From positions 1 to 32,972 of IMG/VR virus record IMGVR_UViG_3300038701_001854: a stretch of DNA of 32,972 nt; one strand, given 5' to 3'. This document shows positions 1-8,656 of this stretch, piece after piece. The notes under the pieces were generated by a model. It ran no database searches, was not told the DNA's origin, and saw only the letters and a program-made list of their open reading frames with translations. The position numbers and the translations under genes are program-made. The first letter of the stretch is position 1; each line of letters starts with the position of its first letter. This DNA is from a virus.

Positions 1-245
1 CTCGTAACAGAAGTTCCGGCACTTATCATCGTTATTGGAAACAATCGACACGCCGTAGTAAACCTGCGGTTTCCCCACATGGAGGCATATATGCACGGAT
101 CAGGAACACAGTTTATAGGCACTGAAACAGGCTGCATTACTACCAGAAGCGCTTCCTAACTAAACTTGGCGCTTATTGGTGGTTGCGGCGTGCTTTTAAA
201 AAGCATTCACCATATTGGCGTAAGTAGTTAGAGAGGTGTGTAAGT
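1..245. other. Leader region ahead of the terminase genes, no firm gene
   Basis: Two frames are open from the left edge. One runs to a TAA at 157-159 and contains an ATG at 91 with GGAGG at 81-85 that would give only 22 codons. The other runs to a TGA at 123-125 and is in phase with the open frame that leaves the right edge of the window, so it would continue that gene if the ends join. After the TGA the same frame is open again to 230 and encodes a strikingly basic and aromatic stretch, but no ATG is present. A perfect inverted repeat, TGCTTTT-A-AAAAGCA, lies at 191-205. This is where a late promoter or a packaging site would be expected, but I see no convincing promoter. Confidence 0.4.
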
Positions 246-590
246 ATGACTAAACAAATCATCCGCCTCCACAAAACAAGGGTACTTATAACTACAGGTA
301 ATATCACTGTAGGCAATAATGGTCATGCCTTAGTCTATCAACGCACAGATGTAACAGGCGTCTACCTGTTTGATTGGTCTGATTACTTCACGCGGGACAC
401 AGAGACAGTCACTGTTACGATAGATTCAAAGAACTGCACAGCGACAAAAGTAGACGGCACAGACAACACAACAGTCACAGTCACTGATCCATCAGAAAGC
501 ACGAATAATTACGTTGAGGTTAAGGTAGCTATTACAGGCGGAGAGACATTTGTCATGAGATTGTATATAAGGGGCGAGGGCACTGATTAA
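246..590 (+). CDS. Small phage structural-type protein upstream of terminase
   Basis: A 114-residue protein preceded by GAGAGG about 9 bases before the ATG. It is rich in Thr, Val and Asp in alternating patterns, which suggests an all-beta fold, with no signal peptide or membrane segment. Its stop overlaps the next gene's start (TAATG), so it belongs to the packaging operon. Small beta proteins at this position in podoviruses are sometimes fibre adaptor or decoration proteins, but I do not recognise a specific family. The gene is likely real; the function is open. Confidence 0.75.
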   Translation: MTKQIIRLHKTRVLITTGNITVGNNGHALVYQRTDVTGVYLFDWSDYFTRDTETVTVTIDSKNCTATKVDGTDNTTVTVTDPSESTNNYVEVKVAITGGETFVMRLYIRGEGTD

Positions 591-886
591 TGGCGAAACG
601 ACTTAATCCTCAACATGATGAAAGAACACGCCTGAAAATCAAGACAAGTCAGCTTGTTAACCGTTTGAATTCTTTTGCTTTAGGTGAGAAGTCGCAGGGA
701 AAGCTTGTTGATATGTCAACTCAACAGGTAAATGCTGCTAAAATATTGCTGGCTAAGGTGCTACCAGACTTAAAAAGCACTGAGTTTAAGGGTAATTTAT
801 CCCTTACTAAAGATCCATCTGAAATGACTGATGAAGAGCTTGCAGCTATCGCCGCAAATAGCGGCGCAACACCTCCTAGCACGTAG
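590..886 (+). CDS. Candidate terminase small subunit
   Basis: A 98-residue, largely helical, basic protein directly upstream of and overlapping the large terminase gene. The N-terminal half is rich in Lys and Arg. The middle (about residues 43-65) reads as a helix and includes QQVNAAKILLAKVLP, which resembles small phage terminase subunits of the 'ribbon of helices' kind. Small subunits recognise the packaging site and load the large subunit. Position and size are the main support; no classical HTH motif is certain. Its start overlaps the stop of the preceding gene by one base, implying coupled translation. Confidence 0.6.
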   Translation: MAKRLNPQHDERTRLKIKTSQLVNRLNSFALGEKSQGKLVDMSTQQVNAAKILLAKVLPDLKSTEFKGNLSLTKDPSEMTDEELAAIAANSGATPPST

Positions 887-2279
887 AAGGGGACGCGAGA
901 GCTTAATAGGCTTCACTGAGTACACGTTCCCTAAGTATCAGGCTGCGGATCATCATCATTTGATTGCGGAGCATTTGGAAAAGGTTGAGAGTGGTGAGAT
1001 TGACAGGCTGGCAATTACAATGCCGCCAAGGCACGGAAAGTCAGAGCTTGCAACACGACGCTTCCCTGCATGGTTTATGGGGCGCAATCCTGACAAGGAT
1101 ATCATCAGCGCGTCTTACAACCTTGATTTGGGTATGGATTTTGGGCGTGATGTTCGGAACATTATGCAGGAGCCTCGTTTCCGGGGTGTGTTCCCGCAGG
1201 TCAAGTTAGCGCAGGACAGTCAGGCTGCGAATAGGTTTGGAACGCCACAGGGCGGCAAATACAACGCCGCCGGTGTTGGGACGGCGGTAACTGGTCGCGG
1301 CGCTCACGTTCTTATCATTGATGACCCGTTGAAAGACAGGGAAGAGGCAGAGAGCGAGCGCCGACGCGATACGGTTTGGAATTGGTACACGTCAACAGCT
1401 TACACGCGCCTTGAAGATGGCGGGGCCATTATTGTCATTCAGACACGTTGGCATGAGGATGACTTAATCGGTCGGTTGAAAGAGAAAGAGCTTGAGGGTG
1501 GTGATGAGTGGGTTTGGTTAGACCTTCCAGCGTTGCGTGATGAAAAGGCGTTATGGCCGGAAAAGTATCCCGTAGAGTCACTTGAGAGGATACGGGACAA
1601 CATCGGATCGCGGGATTGGTCGGCGCTTTACCAGCAACAGCCAGCACCAGACGAGGGCGCGTTATTCAAGCGTGATTGGTTCAGGTATTACAACGAGCGA
1701 CCAAGGCACTTAAATATTTACGCGGCAAGTGATTACGCTGTTACGGATTCGGCTGGAGACTACACGGTTCATATCGTTATCGGGTTAGATCCTGATGATA
1801 ATATATTTATTCTTGATTTGTGGAGAGCGCAAGCAAGTTCAAACGTTTGGATTGAAAGCCAGCTTGATCTTGCGGTTATGCATAGGCCTTTAATATGGGC
1901 TGAAGAGGGCGGCGTCATTCATAAGGCAATAGACCCGGCTCTTACGAAGCGTATGAGAGAGCGTCAGGTGTTCTTTCGCAGGGAAAAGATTAACCCCATT
2001 CACAGTAAGGAAGCGCGGGCTCAAAGCATTTCCGCTCGGTATGCAATGGGTAAGGTTTACCACCCTGCAAATGCGCCGTGGTTGGCGGATTTTGAGCGGG
2101 AACTTCTATCGTTTCCTTACGCCAAGAATGATGACCAGGTTGACCCGATGAGCCTTATTGGTCGGCTCTTAAGTGATGTAGTTGCAGCGCGCAACGACCA
2201 GCGAAAGCCCACAAAGCCCAAAAGTCGATATGACAAAATGTTTGAACGCGTAGGAGGTGACAATTGGAAAACAGTCTAA
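831..2279 (+). CDS. terL: Terminase large subunit
   Basis: A 482-residue DNA-packaging motor. The ATPase domain shows Walker A MPPRHGKSE (Lys70), Walker B VLIIDDP (residues 160-166) and a coupling motif at IQTRWHEDDL (204-213). The C-terminal RNase H-like nuclease has the expected acidic residues: Asp301 in AASDYA, Asp329 in FILDLW and the terminal cluster KNDDQVD near 433-438. Length is normal for the family. The ATG at 831 overlaps the small subunit gene by 56 bases and has only a weak ribosome-binding site, so a slightly later start such as the TTG at 840 is possible. The protein cleaves concatemers and pumps DNA through the portal. Confidence 0.97.
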   Translation: MKSLQLSPQIAAQHLLARRRGRESLIGFTEYTFPKYQAADHHHLIAEHLEKVESGEIDRLAITMPPRHGKSELATRRFPAWFMGRNPDKDIISASYNLDLGMDFGRDVRNIMQEPRFRGVFPQVKLAQDSQAANRFGTPQGGKYNAAGVGTAVTGRGAHVLIIDDPLKDREEAESERRRDTVWNWYTSTAYTRLEDGGAIIVIQTRWHEDDLIGRLKEKELEGGDEWVWLDLPALRDEKALWPEKYPVESLERIRDNIGSRDWSALYQQQPAPDEGALFKRDWFRYYNERPRHLNIYAASDYAVTDSAGDYTVHIVIGLDPDDNIFILDLWRAQASSNVWIESQLDLAVMHRPLIWAEEGGVIHKAIDPALTKRMRERQVFFRREKINPIHSKEARAQSISARYAMGKVYHPANAPWLADFERELLSFPYAKNDDQVDPMSLIGRLLSDVVAARNDQRKPTKPKSRYDKMFERVGGDNWKTV

Positions 2280-4057
2280 TGATCCCCGCAGAAAAAGATG
2301 AGCGCGTTGAGTTACCACAGCTTGTATCGTGGTTTGAAGAGGCGGAGCGCCTAACTGATTCTGAGCGTCGCCAACAGGACATAGACGAGGATTACTACCA
2401 CAACAAGCAGCATACATCTCAAGAGAAGGCCGAGTTACGGAGACGAAAGCAGCCCGTTGTTGCTTACAATCTGATAAAGCCCTCTGTTGATTATATGGCG
2501 GGCATTGAGAAGCAGCAGCGCGTTGACCCAGTGGCTCGTCCAAGAACACCGCAGCACCAGCAAGCGGCTTATGCAGCTACTCAGGCTTTACACTTTGTGT
2601 GTAAAAACCAGAACTATGACCGCGTTCGCTCCCTTGTGTGGAAGGGTATGCTTAGGCCTGGCATTGCTGGCGTTAAGGTTGATGTCGAGACACGCGGCGG
2701 TGAATTGGAAGTGTTTTATCGCCCATTTGCCTATGATAGATTCTTCAGGGACGCGCATGCCAGTCAAACAGATTTGAGTGACGCCCGGTTTATGGGTTTA
2801 GTGGCTTGGATGGATTTAAATCAAGCTGTTGCAGAGTTTGGCGAGGAACATCGTGAGGCCCTTGAGGCGTCTGTAAGGGCGCATGACAACGACCAGCATT
2901 ACGACGATAAGCCTAGATGGTCTGTGTGGGGTGATTCAAAGCGTGAACGTGTTCGTATAGTTGAGATGGCGTACTTGAATAATGGTGTATGGCACGAGGC
3001 TATATATACGAAGGGCGGGGTTATTGTTAACCGTCCTAGCCCGTTTCATGATGAACATGGCGAGCCTGACAATCCATTTATTGCGCAAGCGGCTTACATA
3101 GACCGCGACAACAATATTTACGGTCAAGTGCGCGAGATGCGCGACCCGCAAGATGAGGTTAACAAAAGGCGTTCCAAGGCGCTGCATATTCTGAATAGCC
3201 GGCAGGTTATTGCGGATAAAGGTGCGGTTGATGACCCAAACAAGGCCCGCAATGAATTAGCTAAACCAGATGCTTTTATCGAAAAGAATTCTGGTATGGA
3301 TTTTGACATAAACGCAAACGTGGGACTTGAGCAAGGCCAGTTCCAGTTGATGCAGCAGAGCATGGACTTTCTTTCAAAGAATGACCTAAAAACCGCAATG
3401 ATCGGCGGGTCAAGTCAGTCGGGCCGCTCTAAGCAGAGCCAGCAGCAAGCGGCTTTTGTTGAAGTGGGTGATTTGCTTGACGGCTTACGAGACTTCGACA
3501 CCCGTGTATTCAGGGCGACCTGGGCACGCATTAAGCAGGTTTGGACAACAGAGCGTTGGGTTAGAATTACAGATGACCCGAATAACATTCAGCATCTTGG
3601 GCTAAACGTACCATTGCGAGGCCCGCTTGGGAATGTTGTTAGTGTTCAAAACCCTGTTGCTGAGATGGATGTTGACATCATCATTGAGGACGCGCCGGAC
3701 GTTGTAAGTTTGGCAAATGAAGAGTTTGAAACGTTCATGAATATCTTGCCGACATTGGCACAGTTGCCTCCACAGTGGGCGCGCTTGTCAGTTGAGATGG
3801 CCCCTAACTTTAGGGATAAAGAGCGTGTTCTCAAGCTGCTTGATGAGATGTCACAGCAGCAACAGCCGCAAGTTGACCCGATGCAGCAGGAAATGATGCG
3901 CTTGGAGGTCGCGGGTAAGGCGGCTGATGTGGATAAGACGCAGGTTGAGACACGCAAAACAGAAAGCGAGATTGTCAAGAATTTGGCAGATGCGCGGGCA
4001 ACGGTGCCGGAGCGCGTTCCTGTTCCAGTTCCAGTCGCAGCTAATCAAGGATTTTAA
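2264..4057 (+). CDS. Portal protein, P22 type
   Basis: A 597-residue protein that would form the dodecameric ring at one capsid vertex. The N-terminal region (YYHNKQHTSQEKAELRRRKQP, then VVAYNLIKPSVDYMAGIEKQ) matches what I know of P22-like portal proteins, and the C-terminus is Gln-rich and helical, like the portal barrel. It is shorter than P22 gp1 (725 residues). I take the start as TTG at 2264 because AGGAGG sits about 6 bases upstream; the ATG at 2279 lies too far from it. The start overlaps the end of terL by 16 bases, the usual terminase-portal coupling. Confidence 0.93.
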   Translation: MENSLMIPAEKDERVELPQLVSWFEEAERLTDSERRQQDIDEDYYHNKQHTSQEKAELRRRKQPVVAYNLIKPSVDYMAGIEKQQRVDPVARPRTPQHQQAAYAATQALHFVCKNQNYDRVRSLVWKGMLRPGIAGVKVDVETRGGELEVFYRPFAYDRFFRDAHASQTDLSDARFMGLVAWMDLNQAVAEFGEEHREALEASVRAHDNDQHYDDKPRWSVWGDSKRERVRIVEMAYLNNGVWHEAIYTKGGVIVNRPSPFHDEHGEPDNPFIAQAAYIDRDNNIYGQVREMRDPQDEVNKRRSKALHILNSRQVIADKGAVDDPNKARNELAKPDAFIEKNSGMDFDINANVGLEQGQFQLMQQSMDFLSKNDLKTAMIGGSSQSGRSKQSQQQAAFVEVGDLLDGLRDFDTRVFRATWARIKQVWTTERWVRITDDPNNIQHLGLNVPLRGPLGNVVSVQNPVAEMDVDIIIEDAPDVVSLANEEFETFMNILPTLAQLPPQWARLSVEMAPNFRDKERVLKLLDEMSQQQQPQVDPMQQEMMRLEVAGKAADVDKTQVETRKTESEIVKNLADARATVPERVPVPVPVAANQGF

Positions 4058-4080
4058 GCCCGCTTAACGGCGGGTTTTTT
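4058..4080 (+). terminator. Rho-independent terminator after portal
   Basis: The stem CCCGC (4059-4063) pairs with GCGGG (4070-4074) around a six-base loop and is followed by six T residues (4075-4080). It begins immediately after the portal stop codon. Within a late operon it would reduce, not abolish, read-through, or be overridden by antitermination. Confidence 0.75.
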
Positions 4081-4169
4081 ATGCGTGATGCCGACGTTAA
4101 CGGGCAATGCCGATGCCGGGCTTTCGGGCAAAGTGGACGCCGCACTACGGGCGATAAGTGAAGGTAATT

Positions 4170-4982
4170 ATGTCAGATAAGGAATTTGAACCCGTTGATC
4201 TTGGTAAAGTATTATCAGACGACGAACCACACATTGATGTGAAAGAGCAAACGCCAATTGAGAATCCAGTGGAACAGGTAGCGGAAACAGCCGCCCTTGA
4301 AGCCCCACAGGATGCGCCGACAGAGCCGGAAACGGTTCAGCCGGAGCCACAGCCCGCAGACGATGCGGGTAAGCCGTGGACGTATCATATGGCAATGGAT
4401 GAAAAGGCAAAGCGAAAGCAGTTTGAGGATGAAAACCGCCAATTACAGGCGAGGCTTCAAGCTCTTGAGTATGACCAACGGCAGCGACAGGCTCAAAAGC
4501 CAGTTGAGGCTCCCGATGTTCTTGTTGATCCAAACGGATACACACAACACATTCAAGGTCAAATTGTTCAGCAATTCAGTCCGGTTGTTCAACAGCTACA
4601 AAGGCAGGTTGCAGAGATGCAGCACACGCCTGATGTGGTTAAGGACGCAGAGGCATGGATGAACACTCTTGCTCCTCATCAAAGGGGCGCTCTTATTCAG
4701 CAATGCAACGCGACAGGCAATCCTTACAGTGAGCTTGTTAGTGTTTTCCGACGAGATGAGGCGGCACAAGCCTTAACTGACCCGGCGCAACTGGAAGCCT
4801 TTAAAGCTTGGCAAGCAGAGCAGGTGAAACAGCCCTCTCAACCCGCGCCAAGCGCACAGACACAACCTTCAACACAAACACCTCAATTCATGCCCTCAGT
4901 AGCGGGCAAACCTAGTGTGACCTCCCGGTCTGGCCCGACATGGGCAGGCCCTCAACCATTGGAGGCCATACTTCCCGAATAA
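4170..4982 (+). CDS. Candidate scaffolding protein
   Basis: A 270-residue acidic, Gln/Pro/Glu-rich protein between portal and major capsid, where podoviruses encode the scaffold. Residues 1-75 are low-complexity and acidic. Residues about 80-150 (KRKQFEDENRQLQARLQALE onward) read as a coiled coil, and the tail is Gln/Pro/Thr-rich. Scaffolds direct procapsid assembly and then leave. I prefer the ATG at 4170 over the upstream in-frame GTG at 4158 because GAAGG lies 5 bases before 4170. Identification rests on position and composition, as scaffolds diverge fast. Confidence 0.75.
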   Translation: MSDKEFEPVDLGKVLSDDEPHIDVKEQTPIENPVEQVAETAALEAPQDAPTEPETVQPEPQPADDAGKPWTYHMAMDEKAKRKQFEDENRQLQARLQALEYDQRQRQAQKPVEAPDVLVDPNGYTQHIQGQIVQQFSPVVQQLQRQVAEMQHTPDVVKDAEAWMNTLAPHQRGALIQQCNATGNPYSELVSVFRRDEAAQALTDPAQLEAFKAWQAEQVKQPSQPAPSAQTQPSTQTPQFMPSVAGKPSVTSRSGPTWAGPQPLEAILPE

Positions 4983-4994
4983 CCCGGCACATGA

Positions 4995-5009
4995 GCGTCG
5001 AGATGACGC
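4995..5009 (+). other. Hairpin 25 bases upstream of the capsid gene
   Basis: GCGTC (4995-4999) pairs with GACGC (5005-5009) around the loop GAGAT. It has no T run, so it is not an ordinary terminator. A near copy with the same stem lies at 13315-13328, at the same distance upstream of the tailspike gene. A 5' leader element affecting mRNA processing or stability is an inference. Confidence 0.5.
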
Positions 5010-5033
5010 CCTGGCCCTTCGATGGAGTAAATT

Positions 5034-6128
5034 ATGGCTGATACATCAGCAGCAACGGGCTCAACCGTTCAACAGTGGGATAATACGTTCTTTATGGAAC
5101 ATATCAACGAGAACCGCTTCGCCTCTGAGATGGGGGTAAGCGAAAGCTCAATCATCCAAGTAAAGGAAAACCTGACCAAGAAAAAAGGTGACTCGATCAC
5201 TTTCGCTCTTGTTAACCGCCTAACAGGCGGGGGGGTAACATCCGGTGGTGTGCTTGAGGGTAACGAGGAGTCTATGGATTCCCGTTCATTCAAGCTTACC
5301 ATTGAGCAGCGCCGTAATGGTGTGGCTGTCAGAGACTTTGAGGAGCAAATCAGCGCGATTGGCTTGCGTAAAGCAGCTAAAGCCGTCCTTAAAGATTGGG
5401 CTATGGAGAGCACACGCGACCGCATTATTGCGGAGCTTGGGTCTATTAATGGCGTGGCTTATGGCACGGCCTCAGAAGCGCAAAAGGATGCGTGGTTGGT
5501 TGATAATGCTGACCGCGTTCTATTTGGCGCGGCGAAGTCAAACAATTCCTCAAATGACCATTCTGCGTCACTGGCGAATATTGACAACACGAATGACCAG
5601 CTAACCACGGGCGCGCTGTCTCTAATGAAGCGTATGGCGCAAGAGGCTAGCCCTAAAATCCGCCCCGTGCGTGACACGTTGGCTAAAGATGGGCGGCAAT
5701 ATTTTGTTGTTTACGCAGGCCCTCGTACCTTCCGCGACCTTGAGTCCAGCACTGCCATACAGCAAGCGCAACGTGAAGTGTCCCTTAAGGGTGAGAACAT
5801 GCGCCTGTTCAAGGGCGGTGACCTCATGTGGAGGGGTCTTGTTATCAAGGAAGTGCCAGAGATTTCAGTTATTTCTGGTGTTGGTGCAGCGGGTATCGAC
5901 GTTGAACCCGTTTATCTTTGCGGCGCTCAAGCCATTGGCTACGGTATAGCGAGGCGCTGGCGTTCAGCAGAAGAGACGTTTGATTATGGCGACAGAAAAG
6001 GTTGTGCCATTGGTGAAATGGGTAACTTCGCTAAACTTATCTTTGGAACGAATGCATCCACAGATACGGGTGATACGAAAGACCACGGTGTCTTGACAGG
6101 TTACTTCGCGGCTGTTGCGGACTCTTAA
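5034..6128 (+). CDS. Major capsid protein, N4-gp56/DUF4043 type
   Basis: A 364-residue protein. The segments KGDSITFALVNRLTGGGVTS and RNGVAVRDFEEQISAIGLRK and the later YFVVYAGPRTFRDLES are features I associate with the N4-gp56 family of HK97-fold capsid proteins. It follows the scaffold gene, as expected. The start is ATG at 5034 with GGAG upstream. It lies between a leader hairpin and a downstream terminator, consistent with an abundant, separately tuned message. Length is slightly below N4 gp56 (about 400). Function is confident; the exact family is less so. Confidence 0.92.
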   Translation: MADTSAATGSTVQQWDNTFFMEHINENRFASEMGVSESSIIQVKENLTKKKGDSITFALVNRLTGGGVTSGGVLEGNEESMDSRSFKLTIEQRRNGVAVRDFEEQISAIGLRKAAKAVLKDWAMESTRDRIIAELGSINGVAYGTASEAQKDAWLVDNADRVLFGAAKSNNSSNDHSASLANIDNTNDQLTTGALSLMKRMAQEASPKIRPVRDTLAKDGRQYFVVYAGPRTFRDLESSTAIQQAQREVSLKGENMRLFKGGDLMWRGLVIKEVPEISVISGVGAAGIDVEPVYLCGAQAIGYGIARRWRSAEETFDYGDRKGCAIGEMGNFAKLIFGTNASTDTGDTKDHGVLTGYFAAVADS

Positions 6129-6144
6129 GTCTAAAGCATTAACG

Positions 6145-6172
6145 GGCCTCGCTCTTTGGGCGGGGTCTTTTC
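6145..6172 (+). terminator. Terminator-like hairpin after the capsid gene
   Basis: GGCCTCGC (6145-6152) pairs with GCGGGGTC (6160-6167), using two G-U pairs, around a seven-base loop. A T-rich tract follows (6166-6171). It begins 16 bases after the capsid stop codon. It probably acts as a partial terminator and protects the capsid mRNA 3' end. Confidence 0.65.
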
Positions 6173-6184
6173 TATGGAGGTTGT

Positions 6185-6370
6185 ATGGCTGATGTTGTGA
6201 AAGTTACGTTTGACGGTGATGTCAGCGGTGGGACTGTATTTGGATTTGAATGCGAGGCAGGAAAGCCCTTCGATGTTCCAGCAGACTCGCCTTTTTTAAG
6301 TAAAATGAAAAATAACCCTCATTTCACTGTGAAGATTCCACGTAAGCGCAAGGTCGCAAAAAATGGCTAA
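6185..6370 (+). CDS. Small phage protein, unknown
   Basis: A 61-residue protein with a strong GGAGG site 5 bases before the ATG. The N-terminal two thirds has alternating hydrophobic residues and looks beta-rich; the C-terminus (KIPRKRKVAKNG) is basic. It overlaps the next gene by 8 bases. Small proteins directly after the capsid can be decoration proteins or head-completion factors, but I see no recognisable motif. Confidence 0.7.
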   Translation: MADVVKVTFDGDVSGGTVFGFECEAGKPFDVPADSPFLSKMKNNPHFTVKIPRKRKVAKNG

Positions 6371-6710
6371 GGTCAAAAATGACATTGCAACCCGTGTAGC
6401 CGAACGCCTGAAAATCGTTCAGGAAGGCTGCACGGTAAGCAGTGCCGACCTTGTAACGATCAATTCAGCTATTGAGGACGCTTACGCGGCGCTCAAGTTC
6501 GAATTGCGACTTACATGGGATTTAACGGCGATTCCTGATGAAAGCGTTTTGGGTCTCGTAATTTGCGCCTCTGCACTTGCAGCAAGTGGCACGAACGCGC
6601 CGGATGCTGGCGAACACGAGGCTAAGTATGATTATGGCGAAAGACAACTTCGTGTTGTAAACCGCATTCGTCCAGACAACTCTAAGCCTGTTGAACAGGT
6701 GGCGTTCTAA
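6363..6710 (+). CDS. Head-tail adaptor, P22 gp4-like candidate
   Basis: A 115-residue mostly helical protein immediately before the gp10-like gene, the position of gp4 in P22. P22 gp4 (166 residues) binds the portal after packaging and starts tail assembly. Here an acidic helical pattern runs through residues 25-75 and the C-terminus (YGERQLRVVNRIRP) is basic. The assignment comes from synteny and size. It overlaps its neighbours by 8 bases upstream and 1 base (TAATG) downstream, so the adaptor genes are translated together. Confidence 0.65.
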   Translation: MAKVKNDIATRVAERLKIVQEGCTVSSADLVTINSAIEDAYAALKFELRLTWDLTAIPDESVLGLVICASALAASGTNAPDAGEHEAKYDYGERQLRVVNRIRPDNSKPVEQVAF

Positions 6711-8092
6711 TGGACTTGACGCTTGCAGCGCAAGCCTATCAGCAGGGTGTTGATGGTGGTGCTGAGATTATCTGCAAGAACATGTTTCCTGTTCAGAAAC
6801 CAACCACAGACGGCTATTCTTTCCAGTTAGAATCCTGCCCCGGCCTTGGAGCTTTTGTTGATCTTGGGGCTGCGGTGCGCGGCATGATAGCGACACCAGG
6901 CTTGTTCAATGGTGATATCATAGCGGTCGCAGGAACGAATGTTATTCGAATTGATAGTTCAGGGACAAAAACAACTATTGGAACGGTTGGGTCTACAGGA
7001 GAGGTCACAATGGCGGCAAGCCGTCTTGAGACAGCTATATGTGTTCCTCCTAAGCTTTACATGTGCGATGGCAGTACGGTTACAGAGGTCACGGATAGCG
7101 ACCTTCCTGACGTTTATTCGGTGGCTTATGTGTCGCAACGTTTTGTGATGTCAGATATGAATGATCGTCAGTATTGGACTGACTTGCTCGACGGCGACAG
7201 CATTGTGGGAACTAACTTCTCCACGGCAGAAAGTCACCCTGATAAGCTTGTTAGGGTGTTCTCGGACGGTGAAAAGTTTTACTCAATGGGTACGGTATCT
7301 ATTGAGACAATGGGGGTTGTGACTAACCCCACAAGTGATTCAAATGCGTTTGCCCGGCTTGGCTCCGGTGTTATCCGCTCAGGTCTTGCGGGCATTCATG
7401 CTGTGGCGGTTGATGTGAGCACTAAAACGCTGGCCTTTCTTGGTAATGAGCGAGTTGTTTATATCACACAAGGGTATGACCCTACACCAATTTCAACGCC
7501 TTATATTGACGAGGTTTTAGCGAATGCTGCGGAGGCCGATATAGAGGCAACGCGGTGCTTTTCTTACACAGAGAGGGGCGAAACGTTCTTTGTTATGACT
7601 GTGCCTAACACAGTGACATTTGTCTTTGGCAAGCGTTCGGGTAAGTGGCATGTTCGGGAGACGTTTGGAAATAGCACGTGGCGGGCTGACCAGTATGTTT
7701 CAGCTTTTGGCAATGATTATGTTGCTTCAAGTAGTGATTCAGCTATTTGGATTATGGAGACGGCCACGCGAACAGATGTTGGCCTGACTATCCAACAGGA
7801 ATTTAGCGCAAGTGCAGCGGTTCGGTCTGTTAATTCAGTGCAGGAAATAACAGTGGACGGGTACGCTTCAACAGAGTGCAAAATCAACATGAGGAAGCGT
7901 AAGCCGGGTAAGAAGCGTATTTGGTCAAGTTATGTTCAAAGGGACATGTTGAGCCCTGACCAGTCTTGTCTCCCGCAATGGCGACGCATGGGTAAGACGT
8001 TCCCGCCTGAAGAGGTGTTTCAATTTCAAATTTCAGACCCGGCTTTTGTCGTTGTGACAGGTGTTCGCGCAAATGACGGGATTAGCCGGTAA
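6710..8092 (+). CDS. Packaged DNA stabilisation protein, P22 gp10-like
   Basis: A 460-residue beta-rich protein close in length to P22 gp10 (472). The start (LAAQAYQQGVDGG, then CKNMFPVQKP) and the series of repeated beta blades, such as CPGLGAFVDLG, PPKLYMCDG and KFYSMGTVSIETMG, resemble the tail hub family (Phage_stabilise). Gp10 forms the hexameric hub that carries needle and tailspikes and keeps packaged DNA in the head. The start overlaps the stop of the gp4-like gene. Confidence 0.9.
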   Translation: MDLTLAAQAYQQGVDGGAEIICKNMFPVQKPTTDGYSFQLESCPGLGAFVDLGAAVRGMIATPGLFNGDIIAVAGTNVIRIDSSGTKTTIGTVGSTGEVTMAASRLETAICVPPKLYMCDGSTVTEVTDSDLPDVYSVAYVSQRFVMSDMNDRQYWTDLLDGDSIVGTNFSTAESHPDKLVRVFSDGEKFYSMGTVSIETMGVVTNPTSDSNAFARLGSGVIRSGLAGIHAVAVDVSTKTLAFLGNERVVYITQGYDPTPISTPYIDEVLANAAEADIEATRCFSYTERGETFFVMTVPNTVTFVFGKRSGKWHVRETFGNSTWRADQYVSAFGNDYVASSSDSAIWIMETATRTDVGLTIQQEFSASAAVRSVNSVQEITVDGYASTECKINMRKRKPGKKRIWSSYVQRDMLSPDQSCLPQWRRMGKTFPPEEVFQFQISDPAFVVVTGVRANDGISR

Positions 8093-8656
8093 ATGCAGTA
8101 CCTTGATAGGAATATGGTAATTGTGGGCCCGGACAGGCGACCAACAAAGGAATTTGTAGCTTTATACAATCGCATGGTAGACGCAAACGGTGGGCAGGGT
8201 ACAAAGACAACAGCGGACAGGATTGCAGACGGATCTCAGGCCGTAACTGTCAATGATGCGCGTGTGGGTGATTTAGATGCAGCCTTGACGGCGTTGAATG
8301 CTAATGTTTCACAAGCGCAAAGCACAGCGACAGAGGTCGCGGGTGGTGGCGGGTCTACATTAAGCGGGAGCGCCGATCCGGCATTTGCAACAGGCACCAC
8401 GTCTAAACAGGTTACGATTACAGCGACAGGTGGAACAAGCCCTTACACATACGCCGTAAGCCAGGTGTCAGGGAGTGCGGCTATTACGGTGGACAATACA
8501 GCGGTTAATAATCCTACATTCAGCACGGCAAGCCCAACAGAGGTCACAGCGACATGGAAGGTCGTTATTACAGATGACGTAAGCGACTCGTTTACCGTAA
8601 CATTCCCCGTAACCCTTACAGGGTCGTATGGTGGTGAATCAGGGATTGAGCCTTGA
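8093..8656 (+). CDS. Candidate tail needle with Ig-like tip
   Basis: A 187-residue protein in the gp26 (needle) position. Residues 1-45 form a conserved-looking head (MVIVGPDRRPTKEFVALYN). Residues about 54-83 have heptad-like hydrophobics (DLDAALTALNANVSQAQ), then a Gly linker (84-87). Residues about 95-178 look like a bacterial Ig-like beta sandwich. A coiled coil ending in a small beta tip is how tail needles are built, but the family is not proven; a head fibre is the main alternative. It starts directly after the previous stop (TAA then ATG). Confidence 0.6.
   Translation: MQYLDRNMVIVGPDRRPTKEFVALYNRMVDANGGQGTKTTADRIADGSQAVTVNDARVGDLDAALTALNANVSQAQSTATEVAGGGGSTLSGSADPAFATGTTSKQVTITATGGTSPYTYAVSQVSGSAAITVDNTAVNNPTFSTASPTEVTATWKVVITDDVSDSFTVTFPVTLTGSYGGESGIEP

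Noticed and set aside
4081-4157. Second hairpin or small gene between portal and scaffold
   Set aside because: GC-rich repeats of GCCGATG type are present but no stable stem or ribosome-binding site could be supported.
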